In this document: positions 1 through 8,941 of the stretch, piece by piece | Layout: the number at the start of each line of letters is the position of its first letter | How positions within the stretch are numbered: the stretch's first letter is position 1 | Assembly (NCBI RefSeq): GCF_001624695.1 | Contig: NZ_JSEP01000003.1 | Coordinates: 248,001-312,000, forward strand | Source of the DNA: Labrenzia sp. OB1 | GTDB taxonomy: Bacteria > Pseudomonadota > Alphaproteobacteria > Rhizobiales > Stappiaceae | Reading direction: 5' to 3' | DNA: 64,000 bases | Notes under the pieces: model-generated | What the model saw: the letters and a program-made list of their open reading frames with translations, nothing else | What the model was told of the DNA's origin: nothing | The model's database searches: none | Program-made: the position numbers and the translations under genes

Positions 1-692
1 AGCGGCCAGATCTCCGGGTCGCGGGGACCATCATAGACAATACTGGTCGCGCCATTTGCCCAGGGGTCCATCAGTCCGACACCAAGCGTGTAGGTCCAGT
101 TGAAGGCACCCGCATGCAACAGCCGGTCTGTGCGGGAGATGCCATACCAGCCACGATACATCGGCGCACGGGCCGCAGCCGCCCGATGTGCGTGCCGAAC
201 GCCCTTCGGTGCACCGCTCGTTCCGGAGGTGTAGATCAGAAAAGCCGGATCATCCCGGCCGGTATCCGCGAAATCGGCAGCGGAGAAACGTTTCAACGCG
301 TCGACGTCCTCGGGACCCAGGAAAGGAACTTCCGCGCTCATCGGCAGTGTAGTCTTGCCGTCATGCAGCACCATCGACGCGCCGCTATCTTTCAGGATCG
401 CCTCTGTCTCAAAGGACGTCAGCAGCGTGGATGTCGGCACCGGAACGAAGCCACCGGCGATCGCGCCGAAAAACAGCAGCGGAAAATCGCTCGAATGCCC
501 AATGCGCAGTAAAACCCTGTCTCCGGCCTGAAGACCGGCGGCCGCAAGTCCTCCCGCGACGGACAGAACCGATTGCGTGATCGCTTCGAATGTGTGGACT
601 TCCAGAAGTTCCCCGCCTGACCCGACCACTTCCAGCGCCGTCTTGCCCGGGTCGGCGCCCGCCCCGGTCAGACAGTACCGTGCGAGATTCAT
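1..692 (-). CDS. Acyl-CoA synthetase / AMP-dependent ligase, N-terminal part (cut by window edge)
   Basis: Open from an ATG at 692 to the left edge with no stop, so only about 230 N-terminal residues are present. The AMP/ATP-binding signature YTSGTSGAPKG lies at about residues 154-164, as in ANL-family acyl- and aryl-CoA ligases. These enzymes activate a carboxylic acid with ATP and then transfer it to CoA. It starts 6 bp after the stop of the 3-hydroxybutyryl-CoA dehydrogenase gene on the same strand, so co-transcription is likely and fits acyl-CoA breakdown. Substrate cannot be inferred. A benzoate- or short-chain-acid ligase are both possible. The family call is firm. Confidence 0.88.
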   Translation of the reverse strand, partial: MNLARYCLTGAGADPGKTALEVVGSGGELLEVHTFEAITQSVLSVAGGLAAAGLQAGDRVLLRIGHSSDFPLLFFGAIAGGFVPVPTSTLLTSFETEAILKDSGASMVLHDGKTTLPMSAEVPFLGPEDVDALKRFSAADFADTGRDDPAFLIYTSGTSGAPKGVRHAHRAAAARAPMYRGWYGISRTDRLLHAGAFNWTYTLGVGLMDPWANGATSIVYDGPRDPEIWP

Positions 693-698
693 CGGGAC

Positions 699-1580
699 CT
701 ATCGCGTCGGGACAGGTGTCTCGCCACGATAATCGTAAAATCCGCGCTGGGTCTTGCGGCCGAGCCAGCCGGCCTCGACATATTTCACCAGCAGCGGACA
801 CGGGCGGTATTTGGTATCCGCCAGGCCCTCATAGAGCACCTGCATGATCGACAGACAGGTGTCCAGGCCGATGAAATCCGCCAGTTGCAGCGGACCCATC
901 GGGTGGTTCGCACCCAGACGCATGGCCTTGTCGATCGACTCGACCGAACCGACGCCTTCGTAGAGCGTATAGATCGCTTCGTTGATCATCGGCAGAAGGA
1001 TCCGGTTGACCATGAAGCCCGGGAAATCCTCGGCGACCGCAACCTGTTTGCCGAGACGGTCGCAGAACTCCCTTGAGGCGTCGAAGGTTTCGTCCTCGGT
1101 GGCGATGCCGCGCACCAGCTCCACGAGCTCCATCAAGGGAACCGGGTTCATGAAGTGGATGCCGATGAAGCGTTCCGGACGATCGGTTGTCGCGGCAAGG
1201 CGGGTGATGGAAATCGACGACGTGTTTGTCGCCAGAATGGCTTCCGGTTTCAGGATCGGGCAAAGCTGCGAAAATATCTTCCGCTTGACCTGCTCGTTTT
1301 CGACCGCGGATTCAATCACCAGATCGGCATCGCTGACGAGGTCGAGGTCCTCGGCGGGCTTGATCCGGTCGAGCGCCGCCTTTCTGACTTCTTCGGTGAT
1401 AAGCGATTTGGAAACCTGGCGCGCCATGTTGCCGTTGATCGAAGCCAGCCCCGACTCTATCCGCTCCATGGAAATGTCGCTCAAGGCGACATCATAGCCG
1501 GCGAGCGCGCACACATGCGCAATACCGCTGCCCATTTGACCCGAGCCAATAATGCCGACTTTTTTGATTTCGACAGCCAT
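699..1580 (-). CDS. hbd: 3-hydroxybutyryl-CoA dehydrogenase
   Basis: A 293-residue NAD(P)-dependent 3-hydroxyacyl-CoA dehydrogenase that interconverts 3-hydroxybutyryl-CoA and acetoacetyl-CoA. The Rossmann motif GSGQMGSG is at residues 12-19. The catalytic set fits the family spacing: Ser121 (ATNTSS), His142 and Glu154 (IHFMNPVPLMELVE), and Asn192 (PGFMVNR). Length matches stand-alone HBD/PaaH enzymes rather than the fused FadB type. It lies 151 bp downstream of etfA and 6 bp upstream of an acyl-CoA synthetase on the same strand, so it is probably part of a short-chain acyl-CoA or polyhydroxybutyrate pathway using ETF as electron carrier. The symbol could equally be paaH. Confidence 0.93.
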   Translation of the reverse strand: MAVEIKKVGIIGSGQMGSGIAHVCALAGYDVALSDISMERIESGLASINGNMARQVSKSLITEEVRKAALDRIKPAEDLDLVSDADLVIESAVENEQVKRKIFSQLCPILKPEAILATNTSSISITRLAATTDRPERFIGIHFMNPVPLMELVELVRGIATEDETFDASREFCDRLGKQVAVAEDFPGFMVNRILLPMINEAIYTLYEGVGSVESIDKAMRLGANHPMGPLQLADFIGLDTCLSIMQVLYEGLADTKYRPCPLLVKYVEAGWLGRKTQRGFYDYRGETPVPTR

Positions 1581-1672
1581 CCTGAGATTCCGATCTTTAA
1601 AAAAAATACCCTGATCGCCGGCCCGATCACCGTGTTGAGGCTATTTTTGGCAAGTCTTGCGCCGAACAGCAA

Positions 1673-1710
1673 GGACCCCGAAGCGAAAACTGTCAATCGC
1701 AACGGGGTCC
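1673..1710 (-). terminator. Possible terminator hairpin after etfA
   Basis: Perfect 8-bp arms GGACCCCG (1673-1680) and CGGGGTCC (1703-1710) with a 22-nt loop, just past the etfA stop. There is no clear T-run, so it may be a processing or Rho-dependent site, or chance. Confidence 0.3.
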
Positions 1711-1731
1711 GTGTTGAATTTGCCGCAGGCG

Positions 1732-2664
1732 TTACTCAACGGCAGCTTTCAATTCGGGCAGCACATCGAACAGATCGGCGACGAGACCGTAGTCGGCTAC
1801 CTGGAAGATCGGCGCTTCTTCATCCTTGTTGATCGCGACGATCACCTTGGAATCCTTCATGCCTGCCAGATGCTGGATCGCTCCGGAAATACCGCAGGCA
1901 ATGTAGAGATCCGGTGCGACGACCTTGCCGGTCTGACCCACCTGCCAGTCGTTCGGAGCATAGCCGGCATCGACCGCGGCACGGGAAGCGCCGACGGCTG
2001 CGCCGAGCGCATCGGCCACCGGCATGATGACTTCCTGGAACTTTTCTTCCGATCCAAGGGCGCGGCCACCGGAAATGATGATCTTCGCGGAGGTCAGTTC
2101 CGGACGATCGGATTTGGAAAGTTCCTCTCCGACGAATTCCGACAATCCGTCCGATGCTGTACCCGCAATGGCTTCAATGGCCGCCGAACCGCCGTCTTCC
2201 GCTGCCGCGAAAGTGGAGGTCCGCACCGTGATGACCTTTTTCGGGTCCCCGGACTTGACGGTCTGAAGGGCGTTGCCGGCATAGATCGGACGCTCGAATG
2301 TGTCCGCATCGACAACGGCGGTGATGTCGGAGATCTGCATCACGTCCAGAAGAGCGGCGACGCGCGGCAGCGTGTTTTTGCCGTTGGCGGTCGCCGGCGC
2401 GACGATGGCGTCGTAATCGCCCGCCAGTCCGACAATCAGGTCAGCGGTCGGCTCGGCAAGCTGGTGCTCCAGAGCGTCGTCTTCGGCGACGAGCACCTTG
2501 GCAGCGCCGGAAAGTTTCGCGGCGGCTTCCGCGACACTTTGAACGCCTTTGCCGACCACAAGAATATGGACATCGGAGCCCAGCGCAACGGCCGCCGTCA
2601 GCGCCTTGGCCGTCATATCGTTCAGTGCGCCGCCGGCGTGTTCAGCCACAAGAAGTGTTGTCAT
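1732..2664 (-). CDS. etfA: Electron transfer flavoprotein subunit alpha
   Basis: A 310-residue ETF alpha subunit. With EtfB it forms the FAD/AMP heterodimer that carries electrons from acyl-CoA dehydrogenases to ETF:quinone oxidoreductase. The C-terminal FAD-binding half is clear, with [11 protein letters not shown] around residue 195 and the region [13 protein letters not shown]...[13 protein letters not shown] that binds the flavin. The start MTTLLVAEH is the normal family start. etfA follows etfB by 21 bp on the same strand. The family and role are firm. Confidence 0.96.
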   Translation of the reverse strand: MTTLLVAEHAGGALNDMTAKALTAAVALGSDVHILVVGKGVQSVAEAAAKLSGAAKVLVAEDDALEHQLAEPTADLIVGLAGDYDAIVAPATANGKNTLPRVAALLDVMQISDITAVVDADTFERPIYAGNALQTVKSGDPKKVITVRTSTFAAAEDGGSAAIEAIAGTASDGLSEFVGEELSKSDRPELTSAKIIISGGRALGSEEKFQEVIMPVADALGAAVGASRAAVDAGYAPNDWQVGQTGKVVAPDLYIACGISGAIQHLAGMKDSKVIVAINKDEEAPIFQVADYGLVADLFDVLPELKAAVE

Positions 2665-2685
2665 TTTGATTCTCCTGCAACGCCC

Positions 2686-3435
2686 TTAAAGGACACCGGC
2701 CTCGTTCTTGAGTTTCTCGACGAGTTCGCTGACGGATCCGACCTTGATACCGGCCTGACGCGCAGGCGGTTCGGTTGTGGAGACAACAGTCAGCCGCGGC
2801 GAAATGTCGACGCCGAAATCGTCCGGAGATTTCTCGTCGATCGGCTTCTTCTTCGCCTTCATGATGTTCGGCAGCGACGCGTAACGCGGTTCATTGAGAC
2901 GCAGGTCCGTGGTGACGATTGCCGGGAGCTTCAGTTTGACGGTCTGCAGGCCGCCATCCACTTCGCGGGTCACATCGACGGTGCCGTCGCCGAGATCGAC
3001 CTTCGACGCGAAGGTGCCCTGGCTCCAGCCGAGCAGGGCCGCAAGCATCTGGCCGGTCTGGTTGCAGTCGTCGTCGATCGCCTGCTTGCCGAGGATCACG
3101 AGCCCAGGCTCCTCGGCTTCCACGATCGCCTTGAGGATTTTTGCCACGGCCAGAGGCTCGGTGGTGGCATCCGTCTTCACGAGAATGCCCCGGTCGGCGC
3201 CCATGGCAAGGCCGGTTCTGAGCGTTTCGGTGGCCTGCTGCGGACCGACGGACACAACGATCACCTCGGTCGCCTTACCGGCTTCTTTCAGCCGCAGGGC
3301 TTCTTCGACGGAAATTTCGTCGAACGGATTCATAGACATCTTGACGTTCGCAAGATCGACACCCGAACCATCCGCCTTGACACGGACTTTCACGTTGTAA
3401 TCGATCACCCGCTTGACGGGTACGAGGATTTTCAT
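2686..3435 (-). CDS. etfB: Electron transfer flavoprotein subunit beta
   Basis: A 249-residue ETF beta subunit, the AMP-binding partner of EtfA. It begins [16 protein letters not shown] and contains the family-typical stretch [14 protein letters not shown] and the C-terminal KAKKKPIDE region, which carries the lysines near the acyl-CoA dehydrogenase docking surface. It is the first gene of the etfBA pair, with 285 bp of upstream non-coding sequence that probably holds the promoter. Confidence 0.96.
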   Translation of the reverse strand: MKILVPVKRVIDYNVKVRVKADGSGVDLANVKMSMNPFDEISVEEALRLKEAGKATEVIVVSVGPQQATETLRTGLAMGADRGILVKTDATTEPLAVAKILKAIVEAEEPGLVILGKQAIDDDCNQTGQMLAALLGWSQGTFASKVDLGDGTVDVTREVDGGLQTVKLKLPAIVTTDLRLNEPRYASLPNIMKAKKKPIDEKSPDDFGVDISPRLTVVSTTEPPARQAGIKVGSVSELVEKLKNEAGVL

Positions 3436-3720
3436 CTGGTCTCAACCTCTTGCTGGGCCGGCTTTCACCGCACCGCATTCTCAGGCTCTCCGCCCCGAGG
3501 TGACCAAAGGTCACAAACGGCGGAATTGAGCCAATCGTAGCGCATGGCGGGGGACCGTACTGACCAGCACGGCACCTGTCAATTGGGCTAATCGGTTTAA
3601 CGCAGCAAATTGCCGCGCCTGGAAAATCAAGCGTCGCAAAGATGACAGTTCGGCCCTGCTTCGGGTCCATCCGCCACGGGACCGTGGAAGGCCCGGTACC
3701 CGCCGCAATCCGGAAAATCC

Positions 3721-4413
3721 TCAGGCAGTGTTCCTGTCGAACAGCTGCACACCCTTGCGCCGGAAGAAGACGACCAGAATAGCCCCCGCAACCAATCCGC
3801 CGACATGCGCGATGAAAGCCACCTGGCCTCCTTCCACAACGAGAGCGTTGACGATCTGGTAGAGAATCCAGGCGCCCAGCAACCAGTTGGCCGTCAGCCG
3901 CAGCGGAATCCGGCCGAGCGCCAGCACCCAGATCTTCACGCGCGGATGCAGCATCAGATAGGCGGCGACCACACCCGATACGGCGCCTGACGCCCCGATC
4001 AGCGGCACTTCCGAATTCATGTCGAGAACCGCATAGGCATAACCGCCCGCTGCCGCGCAGATCAGGTAGAAAGCCAGGTAGCGGACATGCCCCATGGCAT
4101 CTTCGACATTGTCACCGAACACCCACAGGAACAGCATGTTGCCGATGAGGTGCATATACCCGCCGTGCAGGAAGGCATAGGTGACGATCGACATCCACTC
4201 CGGCAGCAATTGCAGGTGCGGCGAGAGTTCGCGAACATCGAAAAACACCGCTGGTATCAGCCCGAAGGAATACGAGGAGGCGCCGACAGCCTGCTGATTG
4301 CCCGCGCCCTGGTACAGCAGGAAGATCAACACATTCGCAGCGATGATCGTCAGGTTCACATAAGGGTGGGGGACATGGACCCGCCGGTTATGATCGTAAA
4401 GTGGAATAAACAT
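3721..4413 (-). CDS. Rhomboid-family intramembrane serine protease
   Basis: A 230-residue integral membrane protein. The rhomboid catalytic dyad is visible: Ser142 in GASGAVSG (residues 140-147) and His203 in AHVGGLVAG, with the oxyanion Asn92 in HLIGN. About six hydrophobic segments fit a compact rhomboid of the inner membrane. These enzymes cut substrates within or next to a membrane helix; the substrate here is unknown. It lies 46 bp downstream of the cobalamin adenosyltransferase gene on the same strand, probably in one operon with it and the HIG1 gene. Confidence 0.92.
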   Translation of the reverse strand: MFIPLYDHNRRVHVPHPYVNLTIIAANVLIFLLYQGAGNQQAVGASSYSFGLIPAVFFDVRELSPHLQLLPEWMSIVTYAFLHGGYMHLIGNMLFLWVFGDNVEDAMGHVRYLAFYLICAAAGGYAYAVLDMNSEVPLIGASGAVSGVVAAYLMLHPRVKIWVLALGRIPLRLTANWLLGAWILYQIVNALVVEGGQVAFIAHVGGLVAGAILVVFFRRKGVQLFDRNTA

Positions 4414-4459
4414 CTGCCCTCCGGGCCCTCGTCCTGCCGCGCCCGTTGCCTGTTACCGG

Positions 4460-5035
4460 TTACCGGTTCTGGCCCGGCACCCAGAGAACATCCTGTCCGC
4501 CCTTGTCGTTCAGATAACGGGACGCGACAAAAAAATAGTCCGACAGGCGGTTCATGTAGCGCACGGCGGCCGGATTGACCTTCTCTCTGCCTGCAAGTTC
4601 CACAATCAGCCGTTCCGCGCGCCGCGAGACCGTCCGGGCAAGATGCAGATGCGCTGATGCCGAACTCCCGCCAGGCAGCACGAAAGACCGCAAGGTCGAC
4701 AGATCCGCATTCAGCACATCAATCGCCTGCTCGATGGCTTCCACCTGGGCATCGGTGACGCGCAGCGGCTCGTAGCCGAGGTCCTCGTCCGTCTCCGGTG
4801 TGGCGAGATCGGCTCCGAGATCGAACAGATCGTTCTGGACAGAACCGAGAAAGGCATCGACCTCCGGCACGGTTTCACCCGTATGCAGCCTGACCAGCCC
4901 GACAACCGCATTGGTTTCGTCCACCGTGCCGTAGGCCTCGACCCTCAGATCGTTCTTCGGCCGGCGTTCGCCGGAACCCAGCGCGGTGGTGCCGTCATCC
5001 CCGGTCTTTGTGTAGATCTTGTTCAGAATAACCAT
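4460..5035 (-). CDS. Cob(I)yrinic acid a,c-diamide adenosyltransferase (PduO type)
   Basis: A 191-residue PduO-type ATP:cob(I)alamin adenosyltransferase that makes adenosylcobalamin. The N-terminal ATP-binding segment TKTGDDGTTALGSG and the C-terminal helix with RAERLIVEL and NRLSDYFFVASRYLN are the family signatures. Adenosylcobalamin serves methylmalonyl-CoA mutase and similar enzymes, which fits the acyl-CoA genes nearby. It is separated from the HIG1 gene by 37 bp and from the rhomboid gene by 46 bp. The start MVILNKIYTKTGD is typical. Confidence 0.94.
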   Translation of the reverse strand: MVILNKIYTKTGDDGTTALGSGERRPKNDLRVEAYGTVDETNAVVGLVRLHTGETVPEVDAFLGSVQNDLFDLGADLATPETDEDLGYEPLRVTDAQVEAIEQAIDVLNADLSTLRSFVLPGGSSASAHLHLARTVSRRAERLIVELAGREKVNPAAVRYMNRLSDYFFVASRYLNDKGGQDVLWVPGQNR

Positions 5036-5072
5036 TGCTCGCCGTCCCCCAAATTTCCGTCAACGATATCCG

Positions 5073-5267
5073 TCAGCGGTTGCCGAAGAAATAGAGCCCG
5101 CCCATCACCAGGACAATGACCAGAAACTGCAGCCCGACCCGCCAGCGCATGAGCATCTGCGAACGGTTCGCCGGTCCGTTGCGGAACATGTTCCAGATGC
5201 CGAGCAGCAGGACGATAGCCACGGCCGCCAGCCCGATCGGAATAAGAGTGTTGATGATGTCAGCCAT
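5073..5267 (-). CDS. HIG1-domain twin-transmembrane protein
   Basis: A 64-residue protein with two hydrophobic helices (about residues 5-27 and 43-62) joined by a basic loop. The loop contains Q-x3-R-x-R-x3-Q (in QMLMRWRVGLQ), the QRRQ motif of the HIG1 family. In mitochondria such proteins help assemble or tune cytochrome oxidase; the bacterial role is little known. It starts the probable HIG1-adenosyltransferase-rhomboid operon, an arrangement I recall from other Rhizobiales. The family call rests on the motif and topology. Confidence 0.85.
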   Translation of the reverse strand: MADIINTLIPIGLAAVAIVLLLGIWNMFRNGPANRSQMLMRWRVGLQFLVIVLVMGGLYFFGNR

Positions 5268-5331
5268 TTTTTATCCTTTTCAGCCCCGCGCCGCACCCGG
5301 CCTGCGTTTCATGAACCCGCGGTCCGGGGAG

Positions 5332-6204
5332 CTATTTTCCGCCGTCGGCGGCCCAAATGCAGAAACGGTCGAGAAGACCTGTCGGCAACAGCCGTTTTGC
5401 CACAGCCATGACGGTTGTCGGAACAGTGACATGATAGCGCGCCCTGGGCCGCTTCGCCTCCACTGCATGAATGAGCTTTTTGACGACCGCCTCCGGGCGC
5501 AGCTTGAACGGCCCCGGCTCTCCCGCTTCCATGCGTTGGCGCTGTTTTTCGTAGGTTTCCCGATGGACCGAGGACTTCGATCCGTCCTCACCGATCCAGC
5601 GGTCGAAATTCGCCAGGGCATTTTCGGTGAACTTCGTTGCGATCGGTCCCGGCTCGATAAGCGACACATGCAGACCCGTCCCGGCCAGTTCCTGCCGCAG
5701 CGTGTCCGAATAGGCCTCCAGGGCAAATTTCGAGGCATTATAGGCGCCGCGGTATTTCAACGCCACCAGCCCAAGCACCGACGAACACTGCACGATGCGT
5801 CCGGACCCGTTGGCCCGCATGGCAGGCAGGAGCTGCCTCGTCAGATCGTGCCAGCCGAAGAAATTCGCTTCGAAAAGGGCCCGCAGCGCTGCTGTCGGAA
5901 GATCTTCCACCGCGCCGGGCACAGCAAAGGCGCCATTGTTGAAAACCGCATTGAGCTTGCCGTCCGTCCTCTCGAGCACGGCATCGGCCGTCGCACGGAT
6001 ACTGTCGGTATCCTCATAATCCAGACGGTAGGCCTCGAACCCTCCGTCCTTCAGCCGGTCCACATCCTGCTGGGACCGGGCGGAAGCAAACACCCGCCAG
6101 TCGCGCCCTCGCAGTATGCGGCATGCCGCGGCACCGATGCCGGAGGAACACCCCGTTATCAGTATGGATTTCGGTTCGGGAAAACTGTCGGGGTAGCCAC
6201 TCAT
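5332..6204 (-). CDS. Short-chain dehydrogenase/reductase
   Basis: A 290-residue classical SDR. The cofactor motif TGCSSGIG is at residues 17-24, NNGAF follows at about 89-93, and the catalytic Ser141/142, Tyr155 and Lys159 (YNASK) are all present. The Ala-Arg-Ser after the second strand suggests NADP preference. The long C-terminal tail after the core resembles the group often annotated as SDR of unknown substrate. It stands alone between the HIG1 gene and the UbiH-type hydroxylase on the same strand. Substrate is not predictable. Confidence 0.88.
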   Translation of the reverse strand: MSGYPDSFPEPKSILITGCSSGIGAAACRILRGRDWRVFASARSQQDVDRLKDGGFEAYRLDYEDTDSIRATADAVLERTDGKLNAVFNNGAFAVPGAVEDLPTAALRALFEANFFGWHDLTRQLLPAMRANGSGRIVQCSSVLGLVALKYRGAYNASKFALEAYSDTLRQELAGTGLHVSLIEPGPIATKFTENALANFDRWIGEDGSKSSVHRETYEKQRQRMEAGEPGPFKLRPEAVVKKLIHAVEAKRPRARYHVTVPTTVMAVAKRLLPTGLLDRFCIWAADGGK

Positions 6205-6248
6205 TCAGGAAGAATCCGGTGGTGAAATATTTCGGTCCCGAACTCCTA

Positions 6249-7496
6249 TCAGATTGGTTCACCTGAAAGCAATTTAGGAACCGGCCCCGCAAAGCCGGCG
6301 GCTTCCCGGATAAACTGTGTCTTGATGCCCGGCATGCGATCAACGAGACCGAGACCGAAGTCCCGCACGGCGCGCAGAAAATCGTTGTCGTTCGAAAAAA
6401 GCCTGTTGAGGACATCCGTAACCACGCCCATCTGGAACGTGTCGAACCGGCGCCAGCGCTGATAGCGCTCCAGAACGTCGAGACCGCCCAGGTCCTGCCC
6501 GAGGCGGCGCGCGTCCACCAGCACCTCGGCAAGCGCCGCGACATCCTTGAAACCGAGATTGAGACCCTGTCCGGCAATCGGATGAATGCCGTGAGCTGCA
6601 TCGCCGATCAGGGCGAAGCGCGGCTTCACGAAATCCCGCGCCAGTTTCAGCCCCAGCGGGTAGGCCCGGCGCGGGCCTTCCAGCTTGAGCGCACCGAGGT
6701 GATGGCCGAACCGGCGCTCCAGCTCCAGCTCGAAAGTAAAATCGTCGGAGCGCACCAAACGGTCCGCATCGGCCGTCTTTTCCGTCCAGACAAGCGAAGA
6801 CCGGTTGCCGGGCAGGGGCAGAATGGCGAATGGGCCTGCGGGCAGAAAATGCTCTTCCGCCCGGCCTTCATGCGGGCGCTCATGCGCGACCGTCGTCACG
6901 ATGCCGGACTGGCCGTAGTCCCAGTTGACAGTGCGGATACCCGCCAGATCGCGGAGCCTGGAGCGCACACCGTCCGCCGCGACCAGCAGCCGGCTCTTCA
7001 GCAGGGAGCCATCTTCAAGCGTAATTTCCGCATGGTCCGGAAGTGTGCGGAAACCATCGGCCGTCGCGGGCGCGAAGAAGGATACACCGAGTTTCTTGGC
7101 CGCCTTGTAGAGCGCCGGCATCATGATGCCGTTGGGCATCATATGGGCAAAGGCCTCCCCTTCGGTCGCCTCCCCGTCGAAGGTCAGGAAAACCGGACGC
7201 ACGGCATCGCGCAGCCGACTGTCGGTCACGATCATTTCGTTGATCGGCTGGGATTCGGCCTCGATCTGCTGCCAGATGCCCAGCTGTGTCAGCATGCGCG
7301 AAGCGGCAGCCGCGATGGCTGACGCCCTCGGGTCCTTGTGGAGCTGATCCATCGGCTTGGGATCGACCACCGCGCATGCCAGACCGGCATCGCCCTGCTT
7401 CAGGGCTACGGCCAGCGAAAGGCCCACATAGCCACCGCCAACGATCACGACATCGAACATGTCCGACGAACCGCTTGTCTTTGCCTTCTTGGCCAT
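6249..7496 (-). CDS. UbiH/UbiF/COQ6-family FAD monooxygenase
   Basis: A 415-residue class A flavoprotein monooxygenase of the ubiquinone-hydroxylase family, acting at the inner membrane on the quinone ring. The dinucleotide motif GGGYVG is at residues 20-25, followed by the DG motif (AADGVRSRLRD) and the GD motif (IGDAAHGIHPIAGQGLNLGFKD). The start MAKKAKTSG carries a short basic leader before the FAD motif. Which ring position it hydroxylates (UbiH, UbiF, UbiI or the broad alphaproteobacterial UbiL) cannot be decided by eye. Confidence 0.88.
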   Translation of the reverse strand: MAKKAKTSGSSDMFDVVIVGGGYVGLSLAVALKQGDAGLACAVVDPKPMDQLHKDPRASAIAAAASRMLTQLGIWQQIEAESQPINEMIVTDSRLRDAVRPVFLTFDGEATEGEAFAHMMPNGIMMPALYKAAKKLGVSFFAPATADGFRTLPDHAEITLEDGSLLKSRLLVAADGVRSRLRDLAGIRTVNWDYGQSGIVTTVAHERPHEGRAEEHFLPAGPFAILPLPGNRSSLVWTEKTADADRLVRSDDFTFELELERRFGHHLGALKLEGPRRAYPLGLKLARDFVKPRFALIGDAAHGIHPIAGQGLNLGFKDVAALAEVLVDARRLGQDLGGLDVLERYQRWRRFDTFQMGVVTDVLNRLFSNDNDFLRAVRDFGLGLVDRMPGIKTQFIREAAGFAGPVPKLLSGEPI

Positions 7497-7628
7497 CGTC
7501 TCTATCTCCTTGCCGCCACCTTCCCGAACGACATCTTGACTTTAACGTCAGGTGACGTTCAAGAGTGCACGTAAGGCCGGTTGACCCGGCTTCAATATCC
7601 GGCACTCTATCTAACAGGGATCGCGCCG

Positions 7629-8495
7629 ATGAACAGGGCCATCGACAACCTTCTGCAGATACTCGACCTGGAACCGCTGGAGCGCAACCTGTTCCGTGGT
7701 CGCAGCCCCCAGGCCGGCTGGCAACGTGTCTTCGGCGGCCAGGTCATCGGCCAGGCGCTTGTCGCGGCGTCCCGGACGGTGGTGGAGGACAGGCACGTTC
7801 ATTCCCTCCACGGTTATTTCATGCGCCCCGGCGATCCGGAGGTGCCGATCATCTACGAGGTCGACCGGATTCGCGACGGCGGCAGCTTCACCACACGACG
7901 GGTCGTCGCAATTCAGCACGGCGAGGCGATCTTTTCCATGTCCGCGTCTTTCCAGGTAATCGAGGAAGGCCTCGAACACCAGAGCGACATGCCGGATGTG
8001 CCGGCGCCCGAAGACCTGCCGAGCGAACAGGAGCTTAAGGACAAGTTCCTGACCATGGCGCCGGAAAACATCCGCCGCTACTGGGAACGGGAACGGCCGA
8101 TCGAGATGCGCCCGGTCGACATGACCCATTATTTCAGCAAGAAACCCCTGCCCCCGCAGCAGTATGTCTGGGTCCGCGCCAGCGGGCCGCTGCCGGACGA
8201 CGAACGCATCCACCAGTGCGTCCTCGCCTATGCCTCCGACATGACACTGCTGGATACCTCGCTGTTTCCCCACGGCACATCCGTCTTCAGCCCGAAGATC
8301 CAGGCCGCCAGCCTCGACCATGCCATGTGGTTCCACCGCCCGTTCCGCGCGGACGACTGGCTGCTCTACGCAACCGACAGCATGTCTTCCTCCGGATCGC
8401 GCGGCATGAACCGCGGCGCGCTTTACACCAGAGACGGCACCCTCATCGCCTCCACCGCACAGGAAGGCCTGATCCGGCTGCGCCGGAAGGAGTGA
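7629..8495 (+). CDS. tesB: Acyl-CoA thioesterase II
   Basis: A 288-residue double-hotdog thioesterase that hydrolyses acyl-CoA to free acid and CoA. The first hotdog contains FGGQVIGQAL and HSLHGYFMRPGDP. The second holds YASDMTLLDTSL with the catalytic Asp and, near the end, a Thr/Gln pair as in TesB. The start is placed at the internal ATG (MNRAIDNLLQIL) because its length matches TesB and an AGGGA lies upstream; a longer open frame begins at 7581. It is transcribed divergently from the UbiH-type gene. Family call is firm. Confidence 0.92.
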   Translation: MNRAIDNLLQILDLEPLERNLFRGRSPQAGWQRVFGGQVIGQALVAASRTVVEDRHVHSLHGYFMRPGDPEVPIIYEVDRIRDGGSFTTRRVVAIQHGEAIFSMSASFQVIEEGLEHQSDMPDVPAPEDLPSEQELKDKFLTMAPENIRRYWERERPIEMRPVDMTHYFSKKPLPPQQYVWVRASGPLPDDERIHQCVLAYASDMTLLDTSLFPHGTSVFSPKIQAASLDHAMWFHRPFRADDWLLYATDSMSSSGSRGMNRGALYTRDGTLIASTAQEGLIRLRRKE

Positions 8496-8941
8496 AAGGC
8501 AAGGGCGATCAGGAACCGGAACATCCGGCGCGATTCGTCAGGCCGATACGGACGTTCGCCGCTTTGAAGCCTGAGCCCGCAAGCAGGCATTCATTTTACA
8601 CACAGCAGATTTACAGGATGGCCGGTGGCGAGCGGACTTTCGCAGCGATGCAACTATTTAGAAATCGTGGCCATCTTGCGTAACACTCGTCCTTGTCGAG
8701 AGTGCGAAGGTCGCACCGCGTTTTCGGCGATACGCTTGATCTCACTGAGAAGTCGTTCCATTGCCGTTGCTGACAACGCTGTTCGCGGCTGCGACAGGTA
8801 ACAAGCGTGCTGCGCAGCAAAGCCGAACAGTGCGTCAAGACTGGTCTGGAAGTGTCTGCGGAGGTTCCAGCGAAAGTCGATCCCGCTTCAAATACGCATA
8901 GAGATGCTTGTCCTGTCTTCACAGGCACTTACGCCCGCCTA
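8496..8941. other. 446-bp stretch without a supported gene
   Basis: No convincing gene. A weak stem (GCCTG 8569-8573 / CAGGC 8584-8588) with a T-rich tail could end tesB transcription. On the minus strand an open stretch of about 75 codons ends at a TAG near 8656 (it includes ERLLSEIKRIAENAV and ends RKMATISK) but is interrupted upstream by an in-frame TGA near 8890. This could be a decayed gene; I recognise no family. A 105-codon open frame in another register (8611-8928) has no recognisable features either. Confidence 0.4.

Noticed and set aside
1657..3540. A 627-codon open frame on the plus strand opposite etfA and etfB
   Set aside because: It mirrors two certain genes in a GC-rich region and has no recognisable domain. 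Its composition (Arg, Asp, Gly, His rich) is that of an antisense shadow.
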